A DNA stretch of 64,000 nucleotides from Cavia porcellus (lineage: Eukaryota > Chordata > Mammalia > Rodentia > Caviidae), in NCBI RefSeq assembly GCF_034190915.1, contig NW_026947485.1, forward strand, positions 33,059,519 to 33,123,518, written 5' to 3'. This document shows, one piece after another, positions 57,561 to 64,000 of the stretch. The notes below the pieces were generated by a model that saw only the letters and a program-made list of their open reading frames with translations, made no database searches and was not told the DNA's origin. The translations under genes and the position numbers were made by a program. Numbering within the stretch: the first letter of the stretch is position 1; each line of letters starts with the position of its first letter.

Positions 57561-59064
57561 CAAAAGGCAAGTTTTACAATGTTTTCAAATTCCTGATATT
57601 AACTTTCAGATATAGAAACGTGAACTTAGAATTCCCAGAAAATCTCGAAATCATGATTATCTTAAAAAAAGTCTCCAACATGCTTCAATTCTATCTTTTA
57701 TTGTGGACATCTAAAATTTTTCTTTAGTGAATAAAATATATTAAGTTTAGTAGTATTTACAAAGAATTATAGCCTATAGGGAATATTGAAATAATGAAAA
57801 ACACTGGTCACATAAACATTATTGGTTGACATTTGAATAATTCGACATTCAGATCTCCCAGTGAAGTAACAGCATTTCATGGAGAAACATGTTGAAACTA
57901 CCCTTGCAAGGATTTATATTGCTTCTAAAACATATCATTCATTCAATGCCGTCCAATAGACTTACATGAAATATATGATGTATATGAACTCATTAGTATT
58001 CATTTTATTTATGAAAATGAATCCATCTAGCAGCAAAAAGGACCATGTGGCAAGCACTAGAAGCAAGGCTGGTGCGATCTCATAATGATGCTTCTTCCTT
58101 CTATTAACACAGAAGTTCTGGTCCATAAAGGCAGCCTCAGCCCTCTGCTCCAACTGCCGGCTCCTCCACTCTGCCTTTCAACTTCACATCAAGCCAGTGT
58201 TAACTCTAGGTTTTCTCTGAAGCTTTAATTATCATAGCACTAATTATAAGTACTAATTATTACATTTTTCCTGATATCCAAACTGATTTCTTTGAATATT
58301 CAGGCTTTGGAAATATATGTAAAAGTTTCTAAAAAGTGTCCAGAAAGGAATTCTGCCTAGGTGTTATACTTAAAAAGAGTACAAACAGCATAAAGACATT
58401 TTATAAATACCAAAAGTGGTGAAAAAGAAGTAGGCTATGATAGTGGTCTCTTCTCAGTGGGATCCACCAATTGGACAGCAGAGAAGCGGCACGTGGTGGA
58501 GGCCAGTTCTTGCGTGGGCTCTGCTTCTTGGCTTGGGAAGTGGAATCACATGTCTGTATTACATTTGTATACAATTTACGTACAGATTGCAGAATCCTTT
58601 AGAATACAAGTACATCAACTGTTAGATTTTAAAACAGTTAAGGGCAAAATAGAAGTAAAAATAAAAATAGAACCAGTCCAACAATATCCTTCTTTTTCTT
58701 GATCAGATTTTTAACCCAGTAGTAGAAGATAAGCAGCTAATCCATTACTCACGCTGAAATAAAAATTGTGTGTGATTTATATCACACCCACATCTGTATT
58801 TAGATACAGAATTCATCCTGTTGGCCTTGGACCCATTCTTCCTTACTCTATAGTTATGTTTCTAAGGCACAAGTGCTCGTGGTGTTGTCTCTAGGCTAAC
58901 AAATCAGCTGCCAGAAAACTCTTCTCAGCCACACCCTAGACAGCCCAGTGGCTGTGCTGTTTTTTATTTGTTGGTATGTATTTATGATACTTAATACTTA
59001 CTTTTACCTTGAGGAATTGGCACCCACGAATACTGCATCTTAATAATTTTTACTTCCCCTCCTT
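57561..59064. other. Unassigned sequence
   Basis: 58,060-58,200 and 58,440-58,560 are GC-richer. A 63-codon minus frame at 57,962-58,153 has a hydrophobic stretch but no recognised family. No gene is called. Confidence 0.45.
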
Positions 59065-59120
59065 CTGTTTTTTAACAAGCCTTCTGGGTGATTCTTATGC
59101 AACCAGTTATAAAGCTGCAA
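59065..59120 (+). mobile_element. Possible MER5-type fragment
   Basis: 'tttttaacaagccttctggg' and 'tgattcttatgcaaccagtt' match the middle of MER5A. Very short. Confidence 0.4.
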
Positions 59121-59326
59121 GTTAAAGAACTCAAGTAAACTTGATTTAGTTAATAACTCCATTTTCAAAGTGCTTGAGACGGACTGACCAGGAAGATGGC
59201 TTTCTTCATACAATGGGGCTGTGAAGGTATGTACTTAGTGATATAATTATGAAATTTCTTTGGGTTTAGAATTCTGCTCCTAAACTCCAGGAAGAAACAC
59301 AATGGAAGTAAAAATGAGTGGAAAAA

Positions 59327-59414
59327 AGCCCAGGCTGACCTCGAACACACAGTGATCCTCTTGCCTCAGCCTCCTATGTGCTGAAATTATAAGAGTGCAT
59401 CACCATGCCTGGCT
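59327..59414 (-). mobile_element. B1 SINE fragment
   Basis: 'gcccaggctgacctcgaaca', 'tgatcctcttgcctcagcct' and 'tcaccatgcctggc' read as antisense B1, truncated. Confidence 0.8.
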
Positions 59415-59724
59415 AACTGTTTTCTACATAAGTCATTTTTTCCACTTGATTTTTCCCTGAGGTAAAATGAGCCAAGTTCATCTGTCATGGATGGAGGCAA
59501 CAAATGGGTATTTTATGAAAAAAGGTACAGTACAATTATTTCTCAAAGGTTTCTCTCATTGTGTAATGGAGTAAAGTATTCTAGTTTCATCTTGGCAAAG
59601 ATTCCAGAAAATTATAGATAAGATGCCTTATTACCTTGAATCTTATTCTTTGATCCACCTTATTAATTTATTAAATTTCACATTAAATTATATAACAAAC
59701 TTTTAAACTGTAGGTGGCTTGGGA

Positions 59725-60700
59725 ATAATTTTTTATTGTGATAAAATATGCACAACATAAAATTTACCATTTTAACTACTTTTAAGTTTACAACCTGGTG
59801 CCATTTAGCACAATCACAATATAATGTGGCCATTACCTTTGTTTCCAAAATTTACTTCATCATCTTAAACAGAACCTCTGATACCCATAAGCAATAACTC
59901 CCTAGATCCCATTCCACTCGGCCCCTAGTAATCTCTGTTCTTTATTTTCTCTTTGAATTTGCCTGTTTTGTACGCTTGGATTAAGTGTAATCACACCATA
60001 TTTGCTCTTTTGTGTGTAGCTTATTTCACTATTGTTAGCCTGCTCCAGGGTTCAAGGGAAAGTTTTGCAGGTGAGGTCCCTGGGTTTAAGAATACATGTA
60101 TGCAATGCATCAGCAACCCCAGCAGGCAGCATGGAGCAGAGCACAGTGCAAAAGCCACCTGCGTCTTTGTTGGATAATTCTTATACAGGTTGTTATCTCA
60201 CATTTACATCCTTACACTGTGCTATAACCAGAGCATGCATGTTTACCTATGCTAAGTCATGGTTATATAACTGCACCCCATTGCGCACTTGCACTGGACT
60301 ATAAGGCCACATGCTCAGATGTCCTCAGACGCCCCTGAACTTTGGAGCAGTCTGAGTGGTTCCCCACAATTTAACACAATGTTTTCAAGGTTGATCCCCA
60401 TTATAGTAAACTGTAGTATGTCATTTTTATGGCTGAGTAATATTCCATTATGTATAGACAACATTTCATTTATCTATTCTGTTGATGGACATCTTAGTTG
60501 TTTCCCCCTTGGGGCTATTTTGACTAACGCTGCTATGAACATTAGTCAAAATATCTAAGTCCTTGTTTTCAATTCTTTTGGGATAACTAAAAATAGAATT
60601 AGAAGTTCTTGTGGTAATTCTGTTTAATTTTTTGAGAAACTGCCAAACTGTTTTCTACAGGGCCTGTACTGGTCTACATTTCCACTAGAAAGGTGAAGGT
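59725..60700 (-). mobile_element. Antisense L1, split by an LTR-like insert
   Basis: Left part: 'attgtgataaaatatgcaca', 'acataaaatttaccatttta', 'ggtgccatttagcacaatca', 'cttatttcac'. Right part from 60,378: 'caatgttttcaaggttgatc', 'tggctgagtaatattccatt', 'gagaaactgccaaactgttt'. Joining them restores the usual antisense L1 order, so the middle (60,033-60,377) is an insertion. Confidence 0.87.
60033..60377. mobile_element. LTR-like insertion in L1
   Basis: Starts TGTTAGCC and ends TTTAACA (TG...CA), 345 bp, placed exactly where the L1 reading is broken. Flanking 4-mers CTAT and CAAT match in three of four positions, compatible with a decayed target duplication. Orientation and family are not certain: a TATA-like 'gactataagg' at 60,297 would favour plus. 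Frames within it are not genes. Confidence 0.5.
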
Positions 60701-60829
60701 TCCAACTGGGTATATCTTTATGTGCAACCTGGTGTAATTGTAGAAAAATCCAAAAATACATCAATATTAGTTTTCACCTAGAGATAAAGAGCAATGGTTA
60801 AATAAAAAGCAAAAGTAAGGGACATTAAA

Positions 60830-62330
60830 ACCTAAGATTTGTGGTTTTTCTCCTGTTTGGCGAACTTTTCCAGAATCCGCAAGTGTTGCTGGCACCAGCT
60901 CCTGTGTCAGTAGGTAATGTGAAAATTGAATTTGTTGTTGGTGATAAAGTTCACGTCTGCTTTCTTTGGGGGGACATTGATTTGGGATTATAGTTTACTG
61001 TAACTTGGTAATTTCAGTAATGCAAATGCAACAAAATGTTACTTAAAAACAAAACATAAATTCAATCGGGGGTGGTACGGCAATTAAGGGGAGCTCTCTC
61101 CATTTGGTGTCCTTCTGGGGCATTATGGCAGCTGCAGCCAATATTGAACAGGGAGCTGCAGCTGTTTACAGATGCATTAGGAAGGCGAGGCTTTGGAACT
61201 CAGTTGCAGAATTTCTCCTGTGCAAAAGAAAGGCCAAAATCATCCGGGAGAGAGGAAATCTAAGGATGTAAGTAAATTTAATTTTCAGCAAGAGCTCAAG
61301 GTGCTAATACTGAGCATTATTGCTACAGTGAGTCGTGATCTGGGCTTGACTGGTCACAGGAATGATATTTTTAGGCTCAGGATAGTCAAATCACCCCTGT
61401 ATTTCATGATCTATTGGTTACTCTTACACAGCCCCACATAAATGATGTGTACCAGTCTATCTGTCGTTAAGAGTATTTTTAAGTCCGCGCTACAGAGTCA
61501 TCAGAGTTTGAGTCATATTTGGGTCATCAGGCTGGCCATTTTCAGATGTAGTCTTATGATAAATTTGGGATTATAGGTAGGTGCTAAAACATCAAGTCGT
61601 TTGATACTTGATTGTCTAGTCTAGAGCATGGATAATAAAAAGCTTTTTGTGGAGACTACAGTATCTCCCAGCTGGAAGTATGTGTATGAATTAGTGGGGA
61701 ATATTTACAAACTCAGGGCTCTTGATTCTGCCTCAGGGCTGGATAATGAACAGGTGGGCTGTCTCTTGCCCTGTGACTCCAGTGACCTAATCACTTTGCT
61801 AAGATGCTGAAGCTGGACATGCATCCAGCAGAGCAGGAGTTACCTCGCTAATTCAACAAATTCTATTTATTGTCTCATCTGGCTGTACCCAGTTGCCCAG
61901 GAGTATTACTTTTGGTCATTTCCCTTGGTGATATATGTGGTTGTCATGTAACAAAGCCAAACAAAACAGTCACAAAATCAATTTGTTGCCTGGGAAGAAA
62001 GGGGGCTTCAAGGCAAGGAGGAGAACCCCAATCCCCTTGAGGGGAAAAGCAGAAAGGTCAATTTGGTTTATTAAAGAGCTGATCCTTTTAGGTTCAGGAT
62101 ATAATATACTTCCTTAAATACCATCTAATAGGAAATCAGAAACAGCCCAAAAGCACACTATTCCCTTAGGAGGAGTCAACACAAAATTAGTAGCACCAGA
62201 CCAAAGTCTAGTGCTTTGTGCTGCCTTAAGTACAGAATCCTGCAATGCAAATGTCATTTTAACCTCCTGAAATCAAATTTAGGAACTGGTATATGGAGGT
62301 GCTCTGGTAGGCATATATATAAATATATAT
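60830..62330. promoter_or_regulatory. Candidate conserved regulatory block
   Basis: About 1.5 kb without a recognised transposon, between an L1 and an L2. Within 61,020-61,170 there are an octamer ATGCAAAT (61,020-61,027), two E-boxes CAGCTG (61,129-61,134 and 61,159-61,164), CCAAT (61,138-61,142) and a forkhead-like TGTTTAC (61,163-61,169). A further octamer is at 62,245-62,252. CpGs occur at intervals ('aagtccgcgctaca' near 61,480). Looks like an enhancer in a gene desert; whether it is conserved or active is not known. The 60-82-codon frames have no domains. Confidence 0.35.
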
Positions 62331-62394
62331 ACACACACTGTGAAATGTTGTGGTGTAAAAAGTATAAAAAATGCATTTTCCCATAAGCAATACA

Positions 62395-63130
62395 TCAGTG
62401 AACATATATTAATTAGGTACTTCTTGTATTTCTCAGTACTATGGGGACAGATTAACTAGGAAGAAGCCTGAAAAGAGAAAAAAAAAAAAAACCCCTAAAA
62501 AACAACATGATGCCAAAAGCAGAGTCCCACAGCCAAGGTGAGCCAAAAAGGAGCTTACCTAAGAGAGAGCACCCCGTTAGAGGCATGATCAAAGGAGACA
62601 GGCGTTTGTCAGGAGAGACCAACATGAGAACACAAAGTTAGTGATCTGGATCCAGGGTGAAGTACAAGAGTGAGAATGTTAAGGGCTTCTTTGCCTGGTA
62701 CCTGTGTTATGCAGTACATAAGCAGGTACAAGGGTGTGCTCACTGGACACTGGACAGTGTATGCTTAGAGATGGGTACAGCCACGTGAAACCTGCAATCT
62801 GACCCTCTCAGGACTCTACATGGAGCAACCTGAGAGCAATCCAAAATGGTAAATGAGCTAGAAAGACCACATAGGAAATCTCCCACTGGGTGAGGTTCAG
62901 AGAGAGTAGGTAGGCAAATCTTTACAGAGAAGACAGCTTATAAGGACAGAGAAAGGGAGGAGATTGGAGGGACTCTGGGCAAAGGAACAACATGTTTGAA
63001 GGCTCTGTGGTCAAAAGAACAAGGCACGGTGGCTGCATGGATCCTGGGAGAGTGGCCTGGGATGAATGGGTCAGACTACAGGACACTGAGTCATGCAGCA
63101 CATGGAAGCTGAGAGCCTGTGCAAGAACCT
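62395..63130 (-). mobile_element. L2 LINE 3' part, antisense
   Basis: 'tacttcttgtatttctcagt', 'actatggggacagattaact', and near 62,980 'gcaaaggaacaacatgtttg' and 'aaggctctgtggtcaaaaga' follow the reversed L2. Middle part is very diverged. Confidence 0.6.
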
Positions 63131-63344
63131 CGTGCCCACTCGGGGGCTGGCTAAGACAGGAGATCAAGGCTCAGTGCTGACTGGAACCTAAATCTAAGGA
63201 AGCACGTAGAAGGCCAGTCAAAGTGCAGGCACGTGCCCAGTTCAGAACCCAGTCGTGAGTCTGGGAGGGAGTGCTACACAGTAGGCAGTGCAGAAAAAAT
63301 GTCTGGATTTGTATTCTGAGAGCATATGAAGTGTAAAGGAAAGA

Positions 63345-63451
63345 AGCTGAGAATGGTGGCACGTGCCTACAATCCCAATACTTTGGGAGGCTGAGGCAGG
63401 AGGAAGGCAAGTCTGAGCCCAGCCTGCACAACTTAGCAAGACCTTGTCTCA

Positions 63452-63487
<36 letters not shown>

Positions 63488-63533
63488 GGAATGTAGCTCA
63501 CAAACGCTGGGTTCAAGCCCCAGAACTGAGAAA
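63345..63533 (+). mobile_element. B1-dID composite SINE
   Basis: A B1 part (AGCTGAGAATGGTGGCACGT, 'ctttgggaggctgaggcagg', 'ccagcctgcacaacttagca') is joined through a 27-base A-run (63,457-63,483) to an ID-like part (63,484-63,530, 'cctgggaatgtagctca' and 'gggttcaagccccagaac') and a second A-rich tail. The order B1-A-run-ID matches the dimeric B1-dID. Confidence 0.85.
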
Positions 63534-63539
63534 AAAGTT

Positions 63540-64000
63540 TGGGAAGAACACTCAAGAATAAGTTCAGAATTTCAAGTATGATTAAAGAATGATACAACTA
63601 AAACTAAGATAAAACTATACAACTAGAAACAGGATTGCAAAATACACAGTACAACATAATTTCAAGGAGCTGAATATTAATTTAGTCTGACCCTGAGTAA
63701 AATTCTTTTCTGCATTTCATTTGGAATGTGAATTTGCTTTCTTGAATTAACAGAGTACTGTTTTCCCTTCATTGCCCATTTAATAATTCAGTGTCCTTGG
63801 TACTAGCGTGGAGAGAACAAACATACATTTACCTGCAATCCATTCATCTGATTGTGGATCAGTATTCTTTTGGAGTATTGGGACTTGGCAGCCATTATTT
63901 GGAGGTAAAAGAGAAACATCAGAATGCTCTCCACTGTTTAAAGACTTTACTAGAAAACTCTACCTAACGAGCCAGGAGCAATTCTTTCCCCCTGACACTG
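63540..64000. other. Unassigned sequence
   Basis: No gene or named repeat seen. Confidence 0.45.

Noticed and set aside
57962..58153. 63-codon minus-strand frame with a hydrophobic stretch resembling a membrane segment
   Set aside because: Short, no homologous family recognised, no flanking exons; it runs into AT-rich non-coding sequence.
61072..61263. 63-codon frame with a protein-like composition
   Set aside because: It overlaps the motif-rich candidate enhancer and another frame; no splice sites or domain support an exon.

Overview
This window looks like nuclear DNA from a rodent. No stretch looks like a functioning protein-coding gene, and I found no functional RNA gene. Open reading frames are short (the longest is about 150 codons), are hydrophobic or repeat-derived, and lack family motifs. 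It reads as intergenic or deep intronic sequence built mostly from layers of transposon copies.

Evidence for a rodent: (1) B1 (7SL-derived) SINEs carrying the rodent-type internal duplication of about 29 bp. (2) Several copies of a short SINE related to tRNA-Ala (ID-like) that start with GGGGCTGGGGATTTAGCTC and have a TGC at the anticodon position. (3) B1 copies joined to an ID-like part (B1-dID type). (4) L1 and MaLR LTR copies of rodent style. B1-dID and the 'GGCATAAGCG' ID variant point away from mouse and rat towards a non-murid rodent. A castorimorph such as a beaver is my leading guess, but this is from memory and low confidence.

Layout. 0-8 kb: unassigned sequence, a 5'-truncated L1 with a repeated 3' UTR, a MaLR solo LTR, an L1 3' end and two ID-like SINEs. 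7.4-14 kb: L1 fragments in both orientations, two antisense MaLR LTRs, L2 fragments and several microsatellites. 14-19 kb: mostly unassigned, with a long CA/GA repeat. 19-31.7 kb: a second L1 with a perfect target-site duplication, MIR and L2 fragments, three B1 copies on the left part, a B1-dID, and a long run of antisense L1. 31.7-39 kb: an old LTR-like element, L2, and a degraded L1/HAL1. 39.5-40.6 kb: a repeat-free block with a CpG cluster, a candidate regulatory element. 41-47.5 kb: antisense L1 split by a B1, ID-like SINEs, and a MaLR split by an ID-like SINE. 48-60.7 kb: L1 fragments, a MER5-type DNA transposon, a second copy of the LTR-like element, and an L1 split by an LTR-like insert. 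60.8-62.3 kb: a second repeat-free block rich in transcription-factor-like motifs. 62.4-64 kb: an L2 and a B1-dID.

The points most worth following up are the two candidate regulatory blocks, a 28-bp segment present twice 1.5 kb apart with one copy between 17-bp direct repeats, a perfect hairpin with 21-bp arms at 50.4 kb, and a pair of diverged copies of a repeat I cannot name (12.0 and 32.7 kb). Repeat family names come from memory of consensus sequences; no alignment was run.
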